The position numbers and the translations under genes were made by a program. Under the pieces are notes generated by a model, which worked only from the letters and a program-made list of their open reading frames with translations, had not been told where the DNA came from and did no database searches. A stretch of 64,000 nucleotides of DNA from CAVTOA01 sp963736285 (GTDB lineage Bacteria; Actinomycetota; Actinomycetes; Mycobacteriales; QHCE01): NCBI GenBank assembly GCA_963736285.1, contig CAVTOA010000003.1, positions 1,364,001 through 1,428,000 on the forward strand, read 5' to 3'. Below are positions 8,745 to 16,584 of this stretch, one piece after another. Numbering within the stretch: the stretch's first letter is position 1; each line of letters starts with the position of its first letter.

Positions 8745-8981
8745 TCACGCAGCTGCGGCGTGATCCTGTTGGAGACGTTCGGCTACCCACACCTTGATAA
8801 TCGATTGGCGTGTTATGCCTAGACGTCGAGCTTCTTGATCTAGTTCTGCCACCATCCAGGCAGGAAAATCTACATTGACGCGACGTTGCTCCACGCCGGG
8901 CCGACGTGCCCTAGTCAGATCAAGATTTGCGGTGACATTTTCTCCGCGATCAAACTTTTCGTCGAAGTCTTTAGCCTTCAT
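8745..8981 (-). CDS. brnA: BrnA antitoxin (type II toxin-antitoxin)
   Basis: A 78-residue protein with the BrnA layout: an acidic N-terminus (MKAKDFDEKFDRGENVT) and a ribbon-helix-helix fold (RRVNVDFPAWMVAELDQEAR, then RQSIIKVWVAERL). The family binds and neutralises BrnT and represses its own promoter as a complex. The ATG overlaps the last 11 bases of brnT, so the two are translationally coupled. Confidence 0.88.
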   Translation of the reverse strand: MKAKDFDEKFDRGENVTANLDLTRARRPGVEQRRVNVDFPAWMVAELDQEARRLGITRQSIIKVWVAERLQQDHAAAA

Positions 8982-9231
8982 AGATAGCTATCTCCTCATT
9001 CCGTGAACGGCGGACGGAAATGATTCGAATCCTTTCTCGCCGGTAGGTGATCACAGCAGACCAATGTTTGTCGGCAATCTGGCCAATGATCAACCAACGG
9101 GCTTCGTTTGTTGTTCGAGCAGGAATCTCTACCCGTTGGGGGTCATTCCAGAGCTGTTGCGCTCGAAGGAAGTCAATGCCGTGCTTATCTTGGTTTCTTG
9201 TGCTTTTGTTGCTATCAAATTCGAACTCCAA
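8971..9231 (-). CDS. brnT: BrnT toxin (RelE-fold ribonuclease)
   Basis: An 86-residue BrnT toxin: starts LEFEFDSNKS, has KHGIDFLRAQQLWNDP in the middle and ends with the family signature RIRIISVRRSRNEE. The frame is open further upstream, but the TTG at 9231 is the right start: AGAAGGAGG lies six bases upstream and the encoded N-terminus matches known BrnT proteins. BrnT is an mRNA-cleaving toxin; the conserved Arg and His/Lys region is present. Confidence 0.88.
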   Translation of the reverse strand: MEFEFDSNKSTRNQDKHGIDFLRAQQLWNDPQRVEIPARTTNEARWLIIGQIADKHWSAVITYRRERIRIISVRRSRNEEIAIYEG

Positions 9232-9252
9232 TCTTGTCCTCCTTCTAAGAAT

Positions 9253-9268
9253 AAAAAGTATACCTTTT
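9253..9268 (-). promoter_or_regulatory. candidate operator/promoter of brnTA
   Basis: AAAAAGTATACCTTTT is a near-perfect palindrome centred on GTATAC. On the gene strand it contains TATACT, a -10-like hexamer, about 10 bases before the brnT ribosome-binding site. A palindrome on the -10 is what an autorepressing BrnA complex would use. Confidence 0.45.
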
Positions 9269-9624
9269 CTACTTAGATATGCATGCCATCGATGAGCTTG
9301 CAAGAGGTGCACCCGAGTGCGGCAAGATCAAGATCGAGGCCCGTGGGTGGGAAACCGGTGCGAAATAAGATTCGGCGGGCTAGGACACGTGGGAGCGAAT
9401 CAGCGGCGACCTGGCACCCAGAGAGCTTCCCTACGAGCTGGGCATCAACAGATAGAGATGGTCCCCGGGCTTGAACCGGGGCGTGCTGGGACTGTAGTCA
9501 AAACAGTAGTAGGAACGCTGGGAGATAGGCGGGACGGCAGGGAACGGGTGAGACGCTGGGGAATCCTCCTGCTCATCCAACAGATCGAGAGACCTAAAAG
9601 GACGCTCAAGACTCTGGTCGGACA
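9269..9624. other. stretch without a recognisable gene
   Basis: No frame here has a credible start or domain. The final 33 bases (from about 9592) are the arm sequence shared with att copy B. Frames reading GFEPATSG-like peptides on the minus strand are the usual shadows of tRNA-derived sequence. Confidence 0.4.
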
Positions 9625-9711
9625 GCTCATAACCCAGAGGTCGCAGGTTCAAATCCTGCCCCCGCTACCAGGGAAAATGGCTCCGGAGACTTTGGTTCCG
9701 GAGCCATTTTT
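9625..9711 (+). other. attachment site copy C with a second copy of the tRNA terminator
   Basis: 9625-9679 repeats the tRNA 3' half, including a compensated pair change in the T stem (GCAGG..CCTGC instead of GCTGG..CCAGC). 9679-9705 is a slightly changed copy of the native terminator (GGCTCCGGA / TCCGGAGCC) followed by ATTTTT. An integrase remnant follows, as after copy A, so this is the left end of a second, tandem element. Confidence 0.75.
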
Positions 9712-9739
9712 GTGTCATCTGTAGCAAAACTGTAGCCAA

Positions 9740-9918
9740 GCCTGTGGCGAAGCCAGTTATGTGTCTTGTGTGGTGAAGACAGGTGGGCCATATGTTTCGC
9801 CGCATCCCGGTCGTGTCCGGTGGAGCGGTGGGCATAGATGCCATAGGTGACGTTAGACGCGTGCCCAATTCGATCACTGACAATTTTGATTGATCTATGC
9901 CGTTTCAATGAGGCTGTG
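9740..9918 (-). pseudogene. tyrosine integrase C-terminal remnant, second copy
   Basis: Duplicates the last part of the integrase at 4183-4360: IKIVSDRIGHAS, then IYAHRSTGHDRDAA with the Tyr-containing motif intact and no nonsense codon. Several indels relative to the first copy shift the C-terminal end. At 9918 the integrase reading stops at GTGGCGTAG, where the ATPase cassette begins. Confidence 0.65.
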
Positions 9919-11761
9919 GCGTAGTCCAGAAAAACTTTTACACATCAAGGGTGTTCGCGATTGGTTGTATGTTGATGTGTGTCAGGCACGTCGTGCAGAC
10001 AGGATTATTGGCGTGGCGGTCCCGTCGAAGAGGCTTCGTAGGGACGAGCGGCTCGACAGATGGCGCCGCAATGCCGCGCACTGACTGACTCCGGTTGGCG
10101 ATGTCTATCACGTGGGCGACTTTTGGGATTCGACATGTGAATTTTGTCCATTGGTTTCTGTGTATTATGTCTATCAAGAAGCGTGAATCCTGTCGATTGA
10201 GGAGGCGAGATGGTTGTACCTTCTAGCACGCGCCCCTACCTGCCTCGCCTTGCAGACGGGCTCCTTGACGGTCAACTCGGCGCAATGGGCGCAGTTCTCA
10301 TCGAAGGAGTTAAGGGCTGCGGGAAGACCGCGACAGCTCGACAGCGCGCTGCCAGCGAGGTACTTCTCGACACCGATCCTGAAGCCGAGCTGCGCGCTGC
10401 TCTCGACCCCCGTCTCCTCTTGGACGGCGAAAGCCCACGACTCTTGGACGAATGGCAGCGAACCCCACGCGTATGGGACGCAGTGCGCCGCGCCATCGAC
10501 AATCGAGGCCTGCCCGGTCAGTTCATCCTGACGGGTTCTGCTACCCCGAACGACAACACCCAGCGTCACTCCGGGGCTGGCCGGTTCGGCATCGTGCGCA
10601 TGCGGACCATGACTCTGGTCGAGAAGCAGGCGATCAGCCCGAGCGTGTCAGTGGCGGGATCTTTTCTCGGCACCGCACCTGCACCCGCCAACAGTCCAGT
10701 GACTATCCGCGACTACCTGCACCACATCGCACTTGGTGGGTGGCCACTCCTCGTAGGGGCCGATGAGCGAACTGCTCGAACGTATCTGGATGGCTACCTT
10801 GACATCATTGTCGAGCGCGACATCAATGAGGTGTCGGGAGGTCCGCGAAACCCTCGACTTGTCCGGTTCTGCACGCCTATGCCCAGATGGTCTCCCAGAC
10901 CGCAACCTCAGCACGATCATGAAGCGGGCTCGGGAGGAGTTGATGACGGCACAGACGTACTCCGGTCGCTGCATCGACAAGTCAGGTTGAGCACATGTGC
11001 GTGATGGTCGTCTGCGATGTGGCCGCCTGACCGTCAGTCATATACAAACCTTGGCCACGACTCCGATGCGACACCTTGGGGAGCCCTCTCTCGCCGCCGC
11101 ACTGCTCCAAGATGTCGCCAGAGCGGATGTTGACTGACCTAGAAACCGCTGGCTTCCTCTTCGAAAGCCTTGTCGCACACGACCTGCGAATCTATGCCGA
11201 AGCCGTGGGCGCCACGTGCTTGCACTACCGCGAAGCCGAAGGGCGCCTTGAGGTCGACTACATCCTCGAAAATCGAGACGGAGACTGGATCGGGGTCGAA
11301 GTAAAGCTCGGTGAAGGTGAACTCGAGAAGGCAGCCGAACTCGATGCACCGACTCCCCAAGGCGATGTACGCAAGCCCAAGGCGCTTGTGGTTGTGACGG
11401 GGACGTCGCTTGCCTACACCCGCGAAGACGGGGTGCACGTTGTGCCCTTGGGGCTCTTGGGCCCATAAGGTACGACCGGCATCCCGCTCACCGTCACCAA
11501 CTACCTCAAGCCCGTCGATGAAGGCGCTCGCTGAAGCCCTGACGTAACCAATCACGTGCTCGCGCCACGCCTAATTCAAGATCGGATCCGTCGGATCCGA
11601 CAGATCGGGGCAGGTCAGCTGATGTCGATCAATGCGGGCGTAGCAGTCAGCCCTGATTAGATCGGGCAGCGAGCTGGAGGCGGAGGCCGGCTGCTCGCCA
11701 GTTATCGCAGCCACGGGTCTCTATTCCTGCTCGATAGATTAGGCCAACGGGGTCGCTAGTT
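9916..11761 (+). repeat. ATPase cassette, direct repeat copy 2 (mosaic)
   Basis: Nearly identical to 5371-7237 for most of its length, but three intervals (about 9978-10001, 10945-11060, and the last 110 bases) mix copy-1 bases with integrase or other bases position by position. The block ends where the IS3 element begins. Confidence 0.8.
10210..11468 (+). pseudogene. DUF4143 ATPase, damaged second copy
   Basis: The first 218 codons equal the intact gene (Walker A GVKGCGKT kept), with one Val-to-Ile change and a pair of compensating indels near 10657. A 4-base deletion after CTTGTCCGG (about 10866) breaks the frame. Between about 10945 and 11050 gene sequence is replaced by sequence resembling integrase bases 4411-4490. 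The C-terminal part resumes from about 11050 to the same stop, with an altered segment at 11330-11370. Not a functional gene as written. Confidence 0.75.
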
Positions 11762-11827
11762 TCGAAGTGACCCCCGTTTAGTGGACGTTTTCTGATCCGG
11801 CATGGTTGCCGGGGAGGGAGGCTCCTG

Positions 11828-12115
11828 ATGGGGGTTTCGAAGTATCCGGATGAGTTTCGTGGGCGGGCAGTTGCTCTGGTGCGGGCCTCGGATCGGAAAC
11901 TGGCTGATATTGCTGGCGAGCTTGGGGTGCATCCGCAAACTCTGAGTGTGTGGGTGCAGCGTGAGCAGGCTGATCGGGGTGAGCGCAGTGATGTGTTGAC
12001 CAGCGATGAGCGGGCGGAATTACGGCGGCTGCGTAGGGAAAACGCGGAGCTGCAGTTGGAGAAAGAGATTTTGAAGAAGGCCGCGGTTTTCTTCGCCAAG
12101 GAGACGGGGTCGTGA
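11828..12115 (+). CDS. IS3-family transposase OrfA
   Basis: A 95-residue OrfA: N-terminal helix-turn-helix (KYPDEFRGRAVALV, then ADIAGELGVHPQTLSVWVQ) for binding the IS ends, followed by a leucine-zipper-like helix (RRLRRENAELQLEKEILKKA). It overlaps orfB by four bases (GTGA), allowing coupling or frameshifting to give OrfAB. Confidence 0.92.
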   Translation: MGVSKYPDEFRGRAVALVRASDRKLADIAGELGVHPQTLSVWVQREQADRGERSDVLTSDERAELRRLRRENAELQLEKEILKKAAVFFAKETGS

Positions 12116-13000
12116 ACAAATACGTGTTCATGGCCCAGGCGAGGACTCATTACCCGGTTTGTCTCCTGTGCCGGGCGTTGAAAATCGGCAAGACCGGGTT
12201 TTATCAATGGCTAGCCCGTGATCGGCGGCCCTCGACCGCGGCGCAAGCGGATCGGGCTGTGATGGACACGATCACCAGGGCGCATGCCGCGTCTCGGGGC
12301 ACCTATGGCTATCGGAGGATCACCGCGGAGTTGCGCGACAACGGCTGTGTGATCAACCGTAAGAAGGTGGCGCGGTTGATGCGTTTAGCTGGTCTGCGCG
12401 GTGTGGATCGGCGACTCGGCCGGGTAAAACCTCGCGACCTGGGCGGCAGGGTGCTGCCTGAAGCTGATCTAGTGCAGCGGGAGTTTGTGGCCGAGGCACC
12501 GAACCGCCTGTGGGTTGCTGACACCACCTATCTGCGCACGTGGGAAGGCTGGCTGTGCCTCGCTGTGGTTATCGACGCTTTCAGCCGCAAAGTCGTCGGC
12601 TATGCCATGAGTGACCGGTTCGATGCCGAGCTGGTGATTGATGCGTTCGCCGATGGCCAACCAGCAGCGCAAACCTGCGCCTGGCCAACTAGTGCACCAC
12701 TCCGATCGTGGCTGCCAATACACCTCATATGCCTTCGGGCGGTGTTTGCGCCAATCCGGGGTCTTGGCCTCCATGGGCAGCATTGCTGATGCCTATGACA
12801 ACGCGATGGCCGAAACATTTTTCGCTACCTTGAAAGCCGAACTGATCTACCGGCGCAGTTGGCCAACCCGCCACGGACTCGAAATCGAGTTGTTCTCCTA
12901 CATCGAAGGGTTCTACAACCGAACCCGACGCCACAGCGGGCTGGGCTACCTGAGCCCCCAGCGCTACGAACAACAGGCCGCAGCAACCGCTACGACCTGA
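12112..13000 (+). pseudogene. IS3-family transposase OrfB, +1 frameshift
   Basis: DDE transposase (rve integrase fold) split by one extra C at 12650-12651. The first part (12112 to about 12650) has the helical region GTYGYRRITAEL and the first Asp in LWVADTTYL. Dropping one C restores MANQQRKPAPGQLVHHSDRG, which carries the second Asp, and the third residue Glu in MAETFFATLKAE. All three catalytic residues are therefore present across two frames. The lesion may be a real mutation or a base error. Confidence 0.85.
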
Positions 13001-13127
13001 AACCAAAGTGTCCACCAAAAAGGGGTCACTTGACCGAATGCTCGTGCATGTTGTGCAATCCGTAAAGAAGCTGGCAATGTTCCGGAACTCAGGTGTTCCT
13101 TCGTGATCGGTTTACCCAAGTCGCTCG

Positions 13128-13602
13128 TCATGGTGTCGCTCTGTTATTCGCCATCACTCCTGCGATACGTTGCGCGGCGAGTCTCGGGTCATCGTGTTCC
13201 CATATTCGGACGACGGTCCAGCCGTCGGCTTCAAGTAGATGATTTGTTTGTATGTCGCGTTCGATTGTGGCGGCGATTTTTTTCTGACCAGTAGCGCTGA
13301 TTTTGTCTGGAGGGTCGGTGGTGGTCTGGGCAACCGTGCCAGAAGCACCCATCTACAAACACCGCGATTTTGGTTTTAGTGAAGGCGATGTCGGCTGTGC
13401 GCCGTAGGCCGGGTATCGGACGATAGTTGACGCGGTAACGGAGCCCAAGGGCGTGAATGGCTGAACGCAGGCGTATTTCTGGCCTTGTGTTGGTCCCTTT
13501 ATTGGCTTTCATGACGGCTGTAACAGCGGGACGTCTAGGCGGTGGCTTCTTTGTTTGGTGCGACTGCGGCTGCAGGAAATTCTTTTCGAAGCTATTTCCC
13601 AT
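13128..13602 (-). pseudogene. vsr: very short patch repair endonuclease Vsr, frameshifted
   Basis: Vsr nicks beside T:G mismatches that arise from deaminated 5-methylcytosine. The N-terminal part has NKGTNTRPEIRLRSAIHALG, GLRRTADIAF and the FVDGCFWHGCP metal/zinc motif. In a run of seven T at 13277-13283 (A on the gene strand) one base too many shifts the frame. Removing one gives YWSEKIAATIERDIQ and the typical ending DGWTVVRIWEHDDP to the stop at 13128. It is the last gene of the methyltransferase operon. A homopolymer lesion makes base error likely. Confidence 0.85.
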
Positions 13603-13895
13603 GCTTGTTGGAGGTTATCCGGTCGACTCTGCGCTGAGACCTCGCCTATGTAGCGTTCGATCGTGGTTCCGCCTTGGGACCAGCGAAGATATGCATAAAT
13701 ACGGCGCGCTCTTGGTGGCACTCGGAGAAAAACCGACGCCAAAGCATAGACATCGGGAGCCATAAGAACCCGCCGCTTATGAAGGCCTCCAGCGGCGGTG
13801 TCTTGCTCAAAGGCTCGATCGTGAGCAGAGATATTGCGCGGTGCGCGCCATATCTCACCGGCGGGCGATGCCTTCTGCCACGATCCGGAAGCCAT
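13509..13895 (-). CDS. small unknown protein of the restriction-modification operon
   Basis: A 128-residue protein that starts 13 bp after the restored methyltransferase stop and overlaps the vsr start by about 94 bp. The core reads DVYALASVFLRVPPRARRIY followed by AYLRWSQGGTTIERYIGEV, i.e. a predicted beta-rich, basic module with several aromatic residues. The last 20 residues overlap vsr and are Arg/Ser-rich. I do not recognise a named family. Its fixed place between methyltransferase and Vsr suggests a role in the same system, for example in target handling or as part of the nuclease complex. Confidence 0.55.
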   Translation of the reverse strand: MASGSWQKASPAGEIWRAPRNISAHDRAFEQDTAAGGLHKRRVLMAPDVYALASVFLRVPPRARRIYAYLRWSQGGTTIERYIGEVSAQSRPDNLQQAWEIASKRISCSRSRTKQRSHRLDVPLLQPS

Positions 13896-13908
13896 TGTTG
13901 TTGTCGTC

Positions 13909-15166
13909 TTACGACGCTGATGCGAGCGCGTCAGCTACTGACTTCGCGATTGCATTAGCCAGCTCGACAGGAACAGCGTTGCCTAGCTGTCGCATCTGCT
14001 CACCTCGCGGTCCCGCTAGCCAATAGTTGTCGGGAAAGGTCATCGCTCGGGAGACGTTCTCGCACAGTCATATATCTGATTGAGCCGTCGTCGCACTGGA
14101 GAACTGTTTCGCCACCTGGAACCCCATGAACCCCTGCTTTGACGGTCTTAGCGGGTTTATCTAGATCGTTAGGGGTATGTCCTTTATAGACGCGTGCTCC
14201 CGGCCAGCCGTAGTGGTGCAGCCATGGGGGGGTCTCCCGTTTGAGCCCGACCGGCTCACCAAGATCGGATATCGCGTCTCGCAGCGTGACCCACGGCAGC
14301 CGCTGATCGCGCCTCGGCGATGTTGGGGGAATAAGCTCCGGCCGAGGAGTGACACCACGACGGGCCCAATAGTCGCCATTGGCTTGGTCATGGAGCAGCG
14401 CTGCTTCCGAATGTGTTGCCGCTGGGAACTCCCAATTCGCGAGTCCAAGATCGCGTCGGAACGCGACTACAAATACGCGTTGTCGCACCTGAGGTACGCC
14501 ATAGTCTGCGGCGTTTACCAGCATGTATTTCACGTCATAGCGTTCCGATGGGTCACCCTTATCTTCGGCGAGCACCTTGATGAGACGCTTGTCGTGGTCA
14601 CGCCAATCTTCCCCGGTAACGCGTTGTTCGAAGGGCGCGGCGAGTTCACGGAGGATGTAGTCGTAATACGGCTTGAATGAATTTCGGAGGAGACCTTTGA
14701 CGTTCTCGGCGATAACAGCCCGTGGTCGAACCTCCCGCACTGCGCGAAACAACTCAGGCCAGAGATTACGGGGATCGTCGTACCCTTTATGGGCACCCCC
14801 CAGGCTCCAGGGTTGGCAAGGGACACCGCTAGCGACAACATCAACCTTGTCTAGGAACCCCTCGAAATCGACCTTGTGAATATCACCCTGAATCAGAGGC
14901 CAGCGATCGGCGAGCGAAGATGGCGACGGCGAAGCGGGGTCAAAGGGAGCGGAAGTATTAGCCCGTAACGTTTCACACGCGCGTTTATCGATCTCCACGG
15001 CGAGGAGATGGCGGAACCCGGCGTTATGCATCGCCAACGCCAAACCGCCACCGCCGGTGAACAGCTCGATGCTGGATCCGCGCACCGTGGGTTCGGCGCT
15101 TGACTCGGGTGTTGTAGCCATAGGGGAACCGTACCGCGGGATCTCGTACATGTGTACGTAGCTCAC
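13909..15166 (-). pseudogene. DNA (cytosine-5) methyltransferase, frameshifted near the C-terminus
   Basis: Type II C5 methyltransferase. Motif I is ELFTGGGGLALA, motif IV is GVPCQPW with the catalytic Cys117 (numbering from 15166), motif VI is ENV at 154-156, motif VIII QRVFVVAFRR, and the target-recognition region lies about 200-320. One extra A (TT at 14057-14058 on the plus strand) shifts the end. Dropping it gives MTVRDVSRAMTFPDNYW, then the essential motif X MRQLGNAVP and a stop at 13909-13911. Possible starts are GTG 15166 or ATG 15121; neither has a good ribosome-binding site. Motif X is needed for cofactor binding, so the enzyme would be dead as written. The partner nuclease is intact, which argues for a base error. 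Confidence 0.85.
15134..15157. promoter_or_regulatory. palindrome and CCGCGG site between methyltransferase and nuclease
   Basis: GTACA TG TGTAC (15146-15157) is a perfect 5-bp palindrome, and CCGCGG (15134-15139) is the recognition sequence of Eco29kI, the nearest characterised relative of the neighbouring nuclease. Both lie at the 5' end of the methyltransferase and could serve in control of the module. CCGCGG also occurs elsewhere in the window, so its presence alone is weak evidence. Confidence 0.3.
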
Positions 15167-15172
15167 CGTTTT

Positions 15173-15201
15173 TTGTGGCTAGCCCACGTCTCGTCTATAA
15201 A
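15173..15201 (+). promoter_or_regulatory. candidate promoter of the GIY-YIG nuclease gene
   Basis: TTGTGG (15173-15178) and TATAAA (15196-15201) are separated by 17 bp, close to the sigma-70-type consensus, 55 bp before the ATG at 15256. Confidence 0.5.
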
Positions 15202-15255
15202 TGCCGGTAGCCTCGTCCTGAATTTCGCAAAGACGTGGTGGATGGGGGGGCAACT

Positions 15256-16002
15256 ATGAATCAAAGCGCGGACTTTCGACTTAGTATCACCAAGGCGCTG
15301 GGCGACCAGCTCGCCGCAGCACTTACGAAGTTAACCCCAGCGCCGTTGGCAGTCGGGAATATACATAAGCTCGCACCACGATCCGGGGTTTACCAGCTGC
15401 ACTATCTAGATGAGCTGATATATATCGGGAAAGCAGAGCGTCCACTGCCCGAACGGTTGGAGCAACATCGCAGAAAGATTTCGGGAAGAGCCAACATTGA
15501 TGTCTCTGACGTGAGATTCGTGTGCCTCTATGTCGATGAAGATTTTCACGCCGTGGCTCCCGAAAAGCTGCTCATCCGAGATCACACAGGCAGAGGTGAA
15601 GCCTCCTGGAACAACAACGGCTTCGGGAATAATGATCCTGGAAGACAACGTGATGCAACAATCGTTAAGCCTGGTCACTTTGATGCGTTGTATCCAGTCC
15701 ATCTCGAATTGGTGTGCGACATACAACCCGGCCATTACACGGGTGCCCAGTTAGCTGGTGAACTCAAAGAGAAGCTCCCTTACCTGTTTCGTTATGACGA
15801 GTCCCCCGCCCTTGCGAGCATTAGGGTAGACGTGCCAACGGCTCCGATGACGGCGCACGAACTTTTCACGCTGCTCGGGGAAGCGGTCGCGCGCATCCCA
15901 ACTAAAGGGGCACGATGGCAAATCGTTGCACTGCCCGGTCGCATCATCATGTACCGGGACAGCGGCACACACTATGCGAGCGCCCTTTACGCTTATCCAT
16001 AG
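15256..16002 (+). CDS. Eco29kI-like GIY-YIG restriction endonuclease
   Basis: A 248-residue nuclease. The GIY-YIG motif is split as SGVYQLHY (44-46) and LIYIGKA (56-58). Downstream are R67 and H71 in RLEQHRRK, E103 in APEKLLI and the N-rich block SWNNNGFGNN (119-121). These correspond in order to the Tyr, Tyr, Arg, His, Glu and Asn active-site residues known for R.Eco29kI (target CCGCGG). The ATG at 15256 follows GGGGGG at five bases and is preferred to the GTG at 15235. It is transcribed away from the methyltransferase. The gene has no frame lesion, so a toxic nuclease is apparently expressed. The target sequence is inferred only from the family. Confidence 0.72.
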   Translation: MNQSADFRLSITKALGDQLAAALTKLTPAPLAVGNIHKLAPRSGVYQLHYLDELIYIGKAERPLPERLEQHRRKISGRANIDVSDVRFVCLYVDEDFHAVAPEKLLIRDHTGRGEASWNNNGFGNNDPGRQRDATIVKPGHFDALYPVHLELVCDIQPGHYTGAQLAGELKEKLPYLFRYDESPALASIRVDVPTAPMTAHELFTLLGEAVARIPTKGARWQIVALPGRIIMYRDSGTHYASALYAYP

Positions 16003-16254
16003 CGCTGGCACGCATGCGCCTACCCAGGTTGCGGTCGCTCAGGAACTCCGCTTCGATGCCAGTTCGACGTCTCCGCGGGCCCCTCCTCGGCGCGGTTGGT
16101 GATGTAGGTGACGCCCAGAACTCCATCAGCGCGGCGGTGGACACATGGTGTCTCGGCGTACAGCATGCGTGCTGCTGACAGATTGTTAAGCTCCAGTTCG
16201 ATGTGCCACGTCAACGCCCTTGCTTATCAAGGTCGTGGGCAGTCACAGTGCCCA

Positions 16255-16540
16255 TCATGCGGCGATGGACACAACTTCGTTGGTGAGCCGCTTAATGCGT
16301 TCTTCTTGCGCCGGCGTGAGTACTACTGAGGCACGGTCGTCGAGTTTGCGGCGTACCAGTTCGGACAAGCTGATTTGTTGAGTGCTCGCTTCGTGGCGCA
16401 GTCGAGTAACAAGTGTCGACGGCAGCCGAACGGACACGTTCATTTTTTCGTCGATGACCGCATGCGACTCAGCGAATGCTGCGTCTCGTTCAGCGGCATA
16501 CTCGGCACGTACCAGGTCATCCCCTTTCTTGTTCGTTCAT
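16255..16540 (-). pseudogene. ribbon-helix-helix protein (antitoxin-like), frameshifted near the start
   Basis: The last 62 codons give a CopG-like RHH domain (MNVSVRLPSTLVTRLRHEAS, SLSELVRRKLDDR). An upstream ATG at 16540 with AGAAGGAG in front begins MNEQE, but the frame stops after seven codons. Shifting by one base in the CCCC run (16521-16524 plus strand) joins it to GDDLVRAEYAAERDAAFAES and the RHH part, giving a protein of about 95 residues. Translation could otherwise start at 16443. No partner toxin is recognisable in 16003-16254, where only weak frames exist. Confidence 0.6.
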
Positions 16541-16584
16541 CACTGGCTCCTTCTGGTTGTACTGTCAACGATCAGCGGACTCGA

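Larger units (their letters stand above)
11765..13031 (+). mobile_element. IS3-family insertion sequence, 1267 bp
   Basis: Bounded by imperfect terminal inverted repeats: left AAGTGACCCCCGTTTAGTGG and, read from the right end, AAGTGACCCCTTTTTGGTGG. It carries orfA and orfB in the usual overlapping arrangement. No clear target duplication is visible: the left flank continues the ATPase cassette, the right flank is unrelated, so the element marks a rearrangement point. A solitary copy of its right end is at 7371. Confidence 0.85.

Noticed and set aside
9431..9724. Frames with GFEPATSGL/LRPLGYELS-type peptides and a T-arm-like CCGGTTCAAG near 9470
   Set aside because: Typical shadows of tRNA-derived sequence; no complete cloverleaf can be folded around the T-arm-like part.
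11761..13035. Target-site duplication around the IS3 element
   Set aside because: Left flank AGTTTCG and right flank GACCGAAT share no 3-5 bp direct repeat.
16003..16254. Minus-strand frames after the RHH gene as a possible toxin
   Set aside because: No toxin motif (PIN, RelE, GNAT, Fic) can be seen and no consistent frame exists.
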